A DNA stretch of 7,003 nucleotides from Chloroflexota bacterium. GTDB lineage: Bacteria; Chloroflexota; Limnocylindria; Limnocylindrales; CSP1-4. Location of the stretch: assembly GCA_021777365.1 (NCBI GenBank), contig JAJYDP010000259.1, forward strand, positions 1 through 7,003. The letters run 5' to 3'. A model generated the notes under the pieces. That model ran no database searches. It saw only the letters and a program-made list of their open reading frames with translations, and was not told the origin of the DNA. The number at the start of each line of letters is the position of its first letter. Position 1 is the stretch's first letter. The translations under genes were made by a program, and so were the position numbers. Below are positions 1-5,791 of the stretch, in pieces.

Positions 1-580
1 ACAGCCACATCGCCGTTACGCCCAGGACCATGAAGAGCGAGAAGTTGTCCGGCTGCGACATGTACGGTGCCACGGCGCCGGGCATCGCCATGAGCAGCCC
101 GGCCGCGATCGAGGTCCGGCGCCCCAGCCCGGCGTCCATCCCGAGCTGGTAGGTGATCGCAGCGCCGAGTGCCGACAGGAGCCAGAAGGGGAGGCAGGAG
201 GCCAGGTAGGTCGGGCCGAGCAGCCAGATGAAAGGCACCTCCACGATCGAGGCGAGCGGCATCCAGTGCGCGTTGGACGGAATGGGCAGGAGGCCGACTG
301 CGGGCAGGTGCCCGCCGGTGTCCACGAAGGCCCAGATGTACGGGATGGTGAAGCCGTGCCCCGCGGCAAGCTCGCGTGCCGTCGCCAGGTAGTAGACGGA
401 GTCGGGGTACCCGGGCGCGAAGAACGGGAGCGCCGTCACCACGCGGGCCACGAACGTCACCGCGAAGAGGACGACGGGCACGCGCAGGGACGCGGAGATG
501 GCCAGGACCCGGGGCCAGCGGCCGACGGTGGCAGGCGTTCGCGCACCGGCGCCGGTCACGTCTCGGGCTCGATCGGTCAT
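1..580 (-). CDS. GT-C fold glycosyltransferase, GT39/ArnT-like, C-terminus off left edge
   Basis: Reading the minus strand from ATG at 580 gives 193 uninterrupted codons to the left edge, so only the N-terminal part is present. After a polar N-terminus (about 1-24) comes a first membrane segment (about 25-54). It is followed by an extracytoplasmic loop with PGYPDSVYYLA at 56-66, where D60 is in the position of the catalytic aspartate of GT-C enzymes, and then AHWMPL at 104-109. Several more hydrophobic segments and a QPDNF motif (176-180) follow, as in polyprenyl-phosphate-sugar dependent transferases of the GT39/ArnT/PMT type. Such enzymes transfer a sugar from a polyprenyl phosphate carrier on the outer face of the membrane; donor and acceptor here are unknown. 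It lies 10 nt behind the PIG-V-like gene, and its GAGGG ribosome binding site shares bases with that gene's stop codon, so translation is probably coupled. Family assignment within GT-C is tentative because the C-terminal half is missing. Confidence 0.85.
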   Translation of the reverse strand, partial: MTDRARDVTGAGARTPATVGRWPRVLAISASLRVPVVLFAVTFVARVVTALPFFAPGYPDSVYYLATARELAAGHGFTIPYIWAFVDTGGHLPAVGLLPIPSNAHWMPLASIVEVPFIWLLGPTYLASCLPFWLLSALGAAITYQLGMDAGLGRRTSIAAGLLMAMPGAVAPYMSQPDNFSLFMVLGVTAMWL

Positions 581-587
581 GCCGGGA

Positions 588-592
588 CCCTC
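588..592 (-). promoter_or_regulatory. Ribosome binding site overlapping the upstream stop codon
   Basis: The minus strand reads TGAGGGTCCCGGCATG: GAGGG lies 7 nt before the ATG at 580, and its first two bases belong to the TGA stop (593-591) of the upstream gene. This supports the ATG at 580 as start and suggests translational coupling of the two glycosyltransferases. Confidence 0.7.
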
Positions 593-1739
593 ACGGCTGG
601 TACCAGCCCGCGAAGATCAGGACGCTCAGTACGGTCAGCAGCGCCGCCGACACCACTGGCCAGCCGATGCGGAACCACCGGCTCCGCCGCCCGGCCAGGA
701 CCCACTCGAAGGGAAACGCCACCATGCCGAGCCGGCCGATCGACTGCAGGTTGCCGCTGGCGAAGACGGAGGCGAGCGTCAGGATCGGGATGAGCGCATA
801 GGCGAACGGGATCCGGTCCGGGCGCAGGTACACGAGGAGGAAGACGTACGCCAGCAGCGTGAGCAGGAACGTGATCAGCATCGGGTCGAGGTTGGCACCC
901 AGGCTCTGGCCACCGGCGGCGGCCGCGCCGACCCCCGTGCGACCCCACGCATTCTGGGCCGCCTCCGCCGCTCCGGCACTGCCCGCAAGACTGCCCACGT
1001 AGGCGGCGAAGAGGGCTGCACCGAGCGGGACCAGCACCAGCCAGGCGAGCGCCCGCCGCTCCCGAAGGCGGCGCCACAGGATCAGCGCCAGGGGGACGAT
1101 CAGGAGCACGCCCGGCAGCCGGGTCAGACCGGCGAGCGCGGCGAGGACCGCCGCCCAGCCGGCTCGTCCCCGCTCGGCCGCGAGCAGCGACCCGAGGCTC
1201 AGCGCCAGGAAGAGGCTTTCCCCGTACGCCATCGAGAAGACCCAGCTGAACGGGAAGAGCGCCAGGATGACGCACGACCAGAGCGCCCGCTCCTCGTCCA
1301 GCACCTCGGCCGTCAGTCGGTACAAGAGCCAGAGAGCCAGCAGGAAGAGCACGTTCGACAGCAGGACCGCCACCAGCCCATCGAATGCGGGCGTGGCCAG
1401 CGAGAGCGCCCGCACCAGCGCTGGGTACAGCGGGAAGAACGCGTAGTCGTGGTACTGCCCGCTGATCGGCGCGGCGTGGTAGCCGTTCCGGGCGATCCCC
1501 AGGTACCACCAGCCGTCCCAGCTGGTGAGGCTCGAGACCAGCGGGCCGCTGGCGCCAGCGGTCAGTCTCGGGTTCCGAGGTGCGACGGTCTCGGCCGCCA
1601 TCGCCGCGAGGACGGTGAGCAGGCGTGACACGGCCCAGGTGGCAAGCACCAGGACACCGGGGCGAGCGAAGATGCGGGTCACGTCCAGCGGGTTCGTGCG
1701 CTGCCTAGTGTCGGCCTGCGAAGAGGAAGTCACGGTCAT
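591..1739 (-). CDS. PIG-V/Gpi18-like polytopic mannosyltransferase homologue
   Basis: A 382-residue polytopic membrane protein with the signature of the PIG-V (Gpi18, COG5542) family. Motifs are SWDGWWYLGIARNGY (73-87), which carries the conserved WD of the first extracytoplasmic loop; FFPLYP (101-106); FPFSWVFSMAYGESLFL (162-178); and TRLPG (206-210). The rest is strings of hydrophobic helices, and the protein ends in a helix with a GWYQP tail. In eukaryotes this family adds the second mannose to the GPI anchor from dolichyl-phosphate-mannose. Bacterial members are taken to be GT-C enzymes using polyprenyl-phosphate sugars on the outer membrane face, but few have an assigned substrate. Length is as expected for the family and the frame is clean. 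It is the first gene of a minus-strand pair. The start at 1739 has no strong ribosome binding site (only GGGCGA about 13 nt upstream), so initiation may be weak or leaderless. Family is clear; sugar and acceptor are unknown. Confidence 0.92.
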   Translation of the reverse strand: MTVTSSSQADTRQRTNPLDVTRIFARPGVLVLATWAVSRLLTVLAAMAAETVAPRNPRLTAGASGPLVSSLTSWDGWWYLGIARNGYHAAPISGQYHDYAFFPLYPALVRALSLATPAFDGLVAVLLSNVLFLLALWLLYRLTAEVLDEERALWSCVILALFPFSWVFSMAYGESLFLALSLGSLLAAERGRAGWAAVLAALAGLTRLPGVLLIVPLALILWRRLRERRALAWLVLVPLGAALFAAYVGSLAGSAGAAEAAQNAWGRTGVGAAAAGGQSLGANLDPMLITFLLTLLAYVFLLVYLRPDRIPFAYALIPILTLASVFASGNLQSIGRLGMVAFPFEWVLAGRRSRWFRIGWPVVSAALLTVLSVLIFAGWYQP

Positions 1740-1847
1740 GGCATCGTAGCAATCGCCCGATCGGTGGCAGTGGCTCGATCGTCACCCTTGCCTCGGGCCG
1801 ATCGGCGTGCGACGCTGCCGGCACATTCGCAAGGGGAGTAGCGTCCG
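1740..1847. promoter_or_regulatory. Divergent intergenic region, likely two promoters
   Basis: This 108-bp spacer separates the divergent starts at 1739 (minus) and 1848 (plus), so it should hold promoters for both directions. No convincing -35/-10 pair can be picked out by eye in this GC-rich stretch. It contains two perfect palindromes, CCGATCGG (1757-1764) and GCCGATCGGC (1797-1806), with centres 41 bp apart, and a third CGATCG at 1776-1781. These could be operator half-sites, but CGATCG is common elsewhere in the window. Confidence 0.5.
1832..1838 (+). promoter_or_regulatory. Ribosome binding site of the GT87-like gene
   Basis: AGGGGAG lies 9 nt before the ATG at 1848. It is a good Shine-Dalgarno match and decides this start for the GT87-like gene. 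Confidence 0.75.
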
Positions 1848-2735
1848 ATGAGCTCGGCATGGCGCCAGGCGGCGGCGTGGGCCGCCCATATGCCGGAGCT
1901 GGCCGGGCGACGCCCGGTAGCCGTGCGCGCGTTCCGAGACGGCCTGTCAATCGTCGGTGCGGGTGTGCTGGTGCTTCTGCTTGTCGCCTCTCCAGGGACG
2001 GACTCGCATGCGTATTGGGCGTTCGACGTGTCAGCGCCCTACCAGGCATCGACCGCGGCGCTGGGGCAGCACGACGCCTTCTTCTACGCTCCGCCGGTGG
2101 CGCTGGCGCTCGTGCCGCTTCATCTCCTGCCGTGGCCGGTCTTCCGCGTTGCATGGCTCTGCCTGGAGTTCGCCGCTCTGGTCGCTGTCTCGCGCAGCTG
2201 GGCCTTGGCACTGGTAGCCGTGTACCCAGTGGCGTTGGAACTCTCGGCGGGAAACGTCGACCTCCTGCTGGCGGCCGTGGTGGTGCTTGGGTTTCGATAT
2301 CCTGCCGCTTGGTCGTTTGCCCTCCTGACCAAGGTAACGCCCGGGATCGGCCTACTGTGGTTCGCCGTTCGACGCGAGTGGAGGGCGCTGGGCCTGACAG
2401 CTCTCGCGACAGCAGCGCTTGTCGGTGCATCTCTCATGGTCGTACCGGCGTGGTGGCCTCAGTGGCTCGCGGCCTTGGGCAGCAACGTCGGCACCGTGCC
2501 GCCGGCGTCGGCGCCTCACCTACCGGTGTCGCTGCCGCTCCGTATCCTGGCGGCGGGTGCCCTGACCACGTGGGGCGCCCGCGGCAACCGACGTTGGATG
2601 CTCCCGGTCGCCGTGACGTTGGCTCTGCCGGAGCTCTGGATCGCCGGGCTCTCAGTTCTTGCGGGATGTGTGCTGTTGGCCGGGCCTGCGCGTCGGGTGG
2701 CCCGAGGTGCCAACCAGTCGGAGGGTGTCATATGA
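1848..2735 (+). CDS. GT87-like (DUF2029) polyprenol-phosphate-mannose dependent mannosyltransferase
   Basis: A 295-residue polytopic membrane protein with GT87 hallmarks. After a first membrane helix (about 33-47) comes TDSHAYW (51-57), where D52 is in the expected position of the GT-C catalytic aspartate. Next is FFYAPPVALALVPLHLLPW (from 78), matching the family's F-Y-P-P-plus-helix block. AGNVD (134-138) takes the place of the usual GQxN motif, and LLTKVTPG has the conserved K162 and P165. The C-terminus carries WGA, RRW and LALP blocks. GT87 enzymes add alpha-mannose from polyprenyl-phosphate-mannose outside the membrane, as in mycobacterial lipoglycan synthesis; the sugar is not proven here. 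The protein is short for the family (commonly around 400 residues), but all blocks occur in order, so I read it as a compact complete enzyme. It is divergent from the PIG-V pair and convergent with a fragment resembling its own C-terminus. Confidence 0.85.
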   Translation: MSSAWRQAAAWAAHMPELAGRRPVAVRAFRDGLSIVGAGVLVLLLVASPGTDSHAYWAFDVSAPYQASTAALGQHDAFFYAPPVALALVPLHLLPWPVFRVAWLCLEFAALVAVSRSWALALVAVYPVALELSAGNVDLLLAAVVVLGFRYPAAWSFALLTKVTPGIGLLWFAVRREWRALGLTALATAALVGASLMVVPAWWPQWLAALGSNVGTVPPASAPHLPVSLPLRILAAGALTTWGARGNRRWMLPVAVTLALPELWIAGLSVLAGCVLLAGPARRVARGANQSEGVI

Positions 2736-2843
2736 GCTGGCCTCTGTCGCATCCGACTCGGGCGCAGCCGCGGCGTTCATGGAGCGTAGAGCCGTCGATG
2801 TTCTCACCGTCGACGTCCTCAGTAGACGGCAGACGGGTGGCCC

Positions 2844-3029
2844 ATCGCGCACCAGCGGCACGACGCCCACGAGCAGCGATGCACTGACCAGTGAAAGCGA
2901 TGGCGTCGCGAGTGTTGCCCCAACCACGACGGTCCAGCGACGACCTGTGTGTGCTCCCCAAGCGACGAGCAGTGCAGCAAGCGGCACCTGGAGAGCCAGC
3001 GGAGCGATGAGCCGTAGCCCTGTCGGCGA
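2844..3029 (-). pseudogene. Fragment resembling the C-terminal end of a GT87 mannosyltransferase
   Basis: On the minus strand the open frame runs from just after a stop at 3077-3075 down to a stop near 2652. Its part from about 3029 to 2844 encodes two hydrophobic segments around WGAHTGRRW and TLATP. Aligned without gaps to residues 233-277 of the neighbouring GT87-like protein, 19 of 45 positions are identical by eye, including W, G, A, R, R, W, T, L, A and P in register. The alignment covers 2987-2853. The N-terminal three quarters of such an enzyme, with the catalytic loop, are absent. The stop at 3077 closes the frame upstream and nothing similar appears in the other minus frames to 3305. 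Downstream of 2844 the frame loses its hydrophobic character and overlaps the end of the intact gene antisense. The best reading is a decayed, inverted paralogue; chance similarity of two hydrophobic helices is the alternative. Confidence 0.6.
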
Positions 3030-3241
3030 TACCCGGCGCTGACGGCGGCGTGAGGCGCGCGCCGGCGCCGCGGGTCACGTGGACCGAGCAACGAGGTTGG
3101 GCTACCAGATCAGCCAGCAGCGGCTGTGGGCGATCCCGAGGTGTGTGACAGGGGATGAGTCGGGATCGCAGGCAGGAGCACACAGAACGCGCATCATCGC
3201 GACGCGACGGTCAGACTGAGTGAGAACGTCGGTGCAGAGCT

Positions 3242-3262
3242 GCGGTTCTGGTAGCCAACCGC
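3242..3262 (+). repeat. Small hairpin in the leader of the Wzy-like gene
   Basis: GCGGTT (3242-3247) pairs with AACCGC (3257-3262), and an inner GG/CC pair closes on a TAG loop with a 2-nt bulge. This gives a stem of about 8 bp ending 43 nt before the GTG start. There is no T-run, so it is not a typical terminator. A leader structure is possible, but so is chance. Confidence 0.3.
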
Positions 3263-3287
3263 CCGCGTATCCGCATGCCGCAGCGAT

Positions 3288-3293
3288 GGAGGG
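3288..3293 (+). promoter_or_regulatory. Possible ribosome binding site for the GTG start at 3306
   Basis: GGAGGG is a strong Shine-Dalgarno match, but the gap to the GTG at 3306 is 12 nt, longer than usual. The in-frame ATG at 3351 has only a poor match upstream. I therefore prefer 3306, with moderate certainty. Confidence 0.5.
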
Positions 3294-3305
3294 CAGCATT
3301 CGTCC

Positions 3306-5654
3306 GTGTCGATTGCCCTGAACTACTCAGCGAGCAGGCGACTGGGTCGGATGAACCTGCTCGCCTGGGTCGGCATCGTCCTCGGCGTTGTCTACCTGAC
3401 CTTCGGGGGGGGCGGCTCCTTCGGCGCCAGCTACCTCGAGTGGCGGGTCGCCAGCCTCGCCACGATCGCCATCGCCATGGTCGCCTGGTTCGTCGCCGCG
3501 CTGCGCGATCCCGGCTGGCGTCCGCGCTCGGTGCTCTGGCCGGCGTTCCTCGCCTCACTCGCCGCCTTCGCGATCTGCACCGTGACGTCGTGGAGCCCCC
3601 GCCTCAGCCTCGAGTATGTGGCCTACGCCGTCATGTGCACGGCGCTCTACCTGCTGCTCGTGCGGCTGATCGCCCACCCCGCGTTCCGGGATCGGATCGG
3701 CGCGCTCGCGGTCCTGCTCTGCCTGTCGATCGGCGTGGAGTTCGTGGTGCTGACGATCGTGCACTGGGTGGCCTGGTGGTCCGTCCTCGGGCATGTTGCC
3801 GTTCCCCCGCTCCGAGCAGGCAACGAGGGCCTCGTCTTCGGCAACCCGAGCGCCGTCGCCACGATGATGCTCCTCCTCTTTCCGGCGTCGGTTGCCCATC
3901 TCGGCTTCGGCTCGACGGCACGGCGGGCGCTGGGCGAGTTCCTCGCACTCCTGACGGCCGCGGTCGTCGTCCTCACGGAGTCCCGTGGTGCCTGGCTCGG
4001 CCTCGGCGTCGGGGCCGTGGGCACCATCGCTGCGCTCCTCCTCGTCCCGTCGTCCCGGGACGTGCTCCGGCGCACCGCCCGGACGTGGACAGGGCGGCTG
4101 CTGCTCACCGTCGGCGGACTCGTCGGGCTGGGCGCGGCGGCGACCCTCGGGCCGGCCGTGCTCGCTCGGGCCCTGAACTCGTCCGGGGACCGTCTCACGT
4201 TCTTCCTCGCGGCTATCCGGATGTTCGAGTCGTCACCAATCGTCGGCTCGGGGCCGGGGACATGGGTCGCGCGCCGCATCGCCTTCACGAACGGGACGAC
4301 CGGGCTGGATGGCTACATCCCACATGCCCACGACATCTACCTGCAGACGGCGGCGGAGTTCGGCGTGGTCGGCCTCCTCGCCGGCGCCGTGGTCGTGGTC
4401 TCGCTCGGGTGGCTCGTCTACCGGGGCATGACGGATGCCGACCCGGTCCGGCGTCGATACGGATGGGCGGCGCTGTTCGCCATCCTCAACCTCGCAGGCC
4501 ATCAACTCGTCGACTTCTACGCGAACTTCCCGGTGGCCATGTTTGCTCTCGCCCTCACGGTGGGGTTCCTCGACGCGACGAGCGGTTCGTCACCGGTGGA
4601 TCGCTGGATGGCGGACGCCGACGACGCGCGGTGGTCCAGGTGGCGGCCCGCGTCACGGACGCTGGCGCGTCTTGGTCCCGCAGCCCTTGCACTGGTTGTG
4701 GTCGCGTCGCTCGCCTTCAGCTCGTGGAGCGAATCGGTGGCCGCCACCCAGCTCCAGGCGGTGAACGACGCCAACGCGGGTCGCTGGGCGGCGGCCCTGC
4801 CGCTGGCCCGGCAGGCGGCCGCCGCGGATCCCGATATGACGCCGTACCAGTTCACGCTGGGGCTTGCCGCGGCCGCCAACGGCAACCTGGGACTCGCCAG
4901 GGAGGCACTGGACCGGGCCGCGACGGCCTCCGACTTCCCCGAGGCGTGGCTCGACCTCTCAGCGGTGCAGCTGCAGCTGGGAGACCGCGCCGGCGCACGC
5001 GCCTCGCTGCAGCAGGCGATGCGCCTGGGTTGGCAACAGGCGCAGGCGACCGTGCCCGGCGCAGCCCTGTACGCACGGCTCGGCGACGTACAGGATGCCG
5101 CTGCGGTGCTGGTCTACGCGTTCGTGCTCATCCCCGAGCTCCCCGCCGACCCATACTGGTCCTCGACCCCACAGTTGCACACCGCTGCCGATCTGGCGGT
5201 AGACAAGGTGGTCGCCACGTGGGATCCCGGGATTGCCTACCGCGTGGCGCTGGCGGCCGGACGTACGTCTGAGGCGCTCCAGCTGGCGGCAACGCTAGGC
5301 CCTGCCGCTGGGTCGGCGACCCTGTATGTCCGCGCATGGAACGGGGACCTGAGCGCGCGCCGGGAGCTCGAGGCCGAAGCCCTCGCCGCTCCCTCCTCGC
5401 CGGCCGCCCCCCTGGCCGAGCTGGCTGCGGCCAGGGCCGGCGAGCAGGCAATGACGGATCGACTCGTTGCGCTGGCGGGGCAGACCGGTCTGCCGTCGAC
5501 CCACGCGCAACTCCTGATCCACGTGGCGCAGACGTGCGGCGACTGCCCGCAGATGCCCGGGGCCAACGCCACGTCCTGGAGCTACTTCACGTACCGACGG
5601 CCGGTTCCGGCCGACCTGCTCGTGCTCGACCTGCCTCGCCTGGCGTACAAGTGA
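3306..5654 (+). CDS. Wzy/WaaL/PglL-type O-antigen polymerase/ligase with C-terminal TPR region
   Basis: A 782-residue protein in two halves. Residues 1 to about 475 are polytopic and carry the Wzy_C (O-antigen ligase, PF04932) signature. This is R296 followed by a helix and MFESSPIVGSGPGTW, then PHAHDIYLQ (339-347) with H340 and H342, and EFGVVGLL from E351. The family polymerises O-units or transfers lipid-linked glycans to a lipid or protein acceptor outside the membrane. After the last helix (about 457-473), residues about 479-580 form TPR-like helical pairs, with phrases such as AVNDANAGRWAAALPLA and GNLGLAREALDRA. An alanine-rich helical stretch follows, then CGDC (744-747), the only cysteines of the soluble part. 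Typical ligases are around 400-450 residues; the extension resembles the TPR-like C-terminus of PglL-type O-oligosaccharyltransferases. GTG at 3306 is chosen for its GGAGGG site; ATG at 3351 would remove 15 residues before the first helix. Whether it is a polymerase, lipid ligase or protein ligase cannot be decided from sequence. Confidence 0.92.
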   Translation: MSIALNYSASRRLGRMNLLAWVGIVLGVVYLTFGGGGSFGASYLEWRVASLATIAIAMVAWFVAALRDPGWRPRSVLWPAFLASLAAFAICTVTSWSPRLSLEYVAYAVMCTALYLLLVRLIAHPAFRDRIGALAVLLCLSIGVEFVVLTIVHWVAWWSVLGHVAVPPLRAGNEGLVFGNPSAVATMMLLLFPASVAHLGFGSTARRALGEFLALLTAAVVVLTESRGAWLGLGVGAVGTIAALLLVPSSRDVLRRTARTWTGRLLLTVGGLVGLGAAATLGPAVLARALNSSGDRLTFFLAAIRMFESSPIVGSGPGTWVARRIAFTNGTTGLDGYIPHAHDIYLQTAAEFGVVGLLAGAVVVVSLGWLVYRGMTDADPVRRRYGWAALFAILNLAGHQLVDFYANFPVAMFALALTVGFLDATSGSSPVDRWMADADDARWSRWRPASRTLARLGPAALALVVVASLAFSSWSESVAATQLQAVNDANAGRWAAALPLARQAAAADPDMTPYQFTLGLAAAANGNLGLAREALDRAATASDFPEAWLDLSAVQLQLGDRAGARASLQQAMRLGWQQAQATVPGAALYARLGDVQDAAAVLVYAFVLIPELPADPYWSSTPQLHTAADLAVDKVVATWDPGIAYRVALAAGRTSEALQLAATLGPAAGSATLYVRAWNGDLSARRELEAEALAAPSSPAAPLAELAAARAGEQAMTDRLVALAGQTGLPSTHAQLLIHVAQTCGDCPQMPGANATSWSYFTYRRPVPADLLVLDLPRLAYK

Positions 5655-5791
5655 TGGGCCGGGTCGTGGCCGCCGGGACCGGTTGTCCGACGCCGGCGTC
5701 GCGCGTCCAGCCGCGCCCCCCTCTCCCGCCGCCTTGTAGCGCTTCGGTACCATAGCCACCGCGCCATCACGGGGGATAGCCTGCGCATCCC
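5655..5791. other. Intergenic region between ligase and glycosyl-phosphotransferase
   Basis: These 137 bp hold a perfect 14-bp palindrome, CGACGCCGGCGTCG (5688-5701), without a following T-run, so it is at best a weak terminator. Further on, GGGGGA (5771-5776) lies 15 nt before the ATG at 5792, too far for an ideal ribosome binding site. TTGTAG (5734-5739) and TACCAT (5748-5753) look promoter-like but are only 8 bp apart. The two flanking genes may be co-transcribed. Confidence 0.45.
5688..5701. repeat. Perfect 14-bp palindrome downstream of the ligase gene
   Basis: CGACGCCGGCGTCG equals its own reverse complement and starts 33 nt after the TGA of the ligase gene. As RNA it could fold only into a 5-bp stem with a CCGG loop. 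No T-run follows. It may be a protein-binding site, a weak transcription pause, or chance. Confidence 0.35.

Larger units (their letters stand above)
2736..3305. other. 570-bp region without an intact gene
   Basis: No intact protein gene, tRNA or transposon end is recognisable on either strand. Open frames are short and overlap one another. The only coding-like signal is the minus-strand GT87 fragment at about 3029-2844. Hand counts give 38 of 60 G+C at 2881-2940 and 37 of 60 at 3181-3240. Neighbouring gene bodies are much higher (49 of 60 at 1141-1200, 46 of 60 at 6181-6240). The right end must hold the promoter and leader of the Wzy-like gene, though no clear -35/-10 was found. Confidence 0.6.

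Noticed and set aside
498..1628. A 376-codon plus-strand frame antisense to the PIG-V-like gene
   Set aside because: It is rich in Arg, Gln and Glu repeats typical of antisense frames and lacks any motif; the minus-strand frame has clear family motifs.
2789..2812. Direct repeat CCGTCGA twice, 15 bp apart
   Set aside because: It is too short and isolated in GC-rich DNA to call a repeat element or binding site.
3102..3299. A 65-codon minus-strand frame, and a plus-strand frame near 3054-3220, in the gene-poor region
   Set aside because: Neither shows a recognisable family, hydrophobic pattern or ribosome binding site, and neither continues the GT87 similarity.
3275..5272. A 665-codon plus-strand open frame overlapping the ligase gene
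   Set aside because: Its translation is dominated by Arg, Gly, Pro and Ala without domain motifs. It is a shadow of the ligase frame in GC-rich DNA.
5734..5753. Possible promoter TTGTAG / TACCAT before the phosphotransferase gene
   Set aside because: The elements are only 8 bp apart, not 16-18, and match the consensus poorly.
5653..5755. A short plus frame starting ATG right at the ligase stop codon (33 residues)
   Set aside because: It is Pro/Arg-rich with no homology that I recognise; the overlapping ATG is probably chance.
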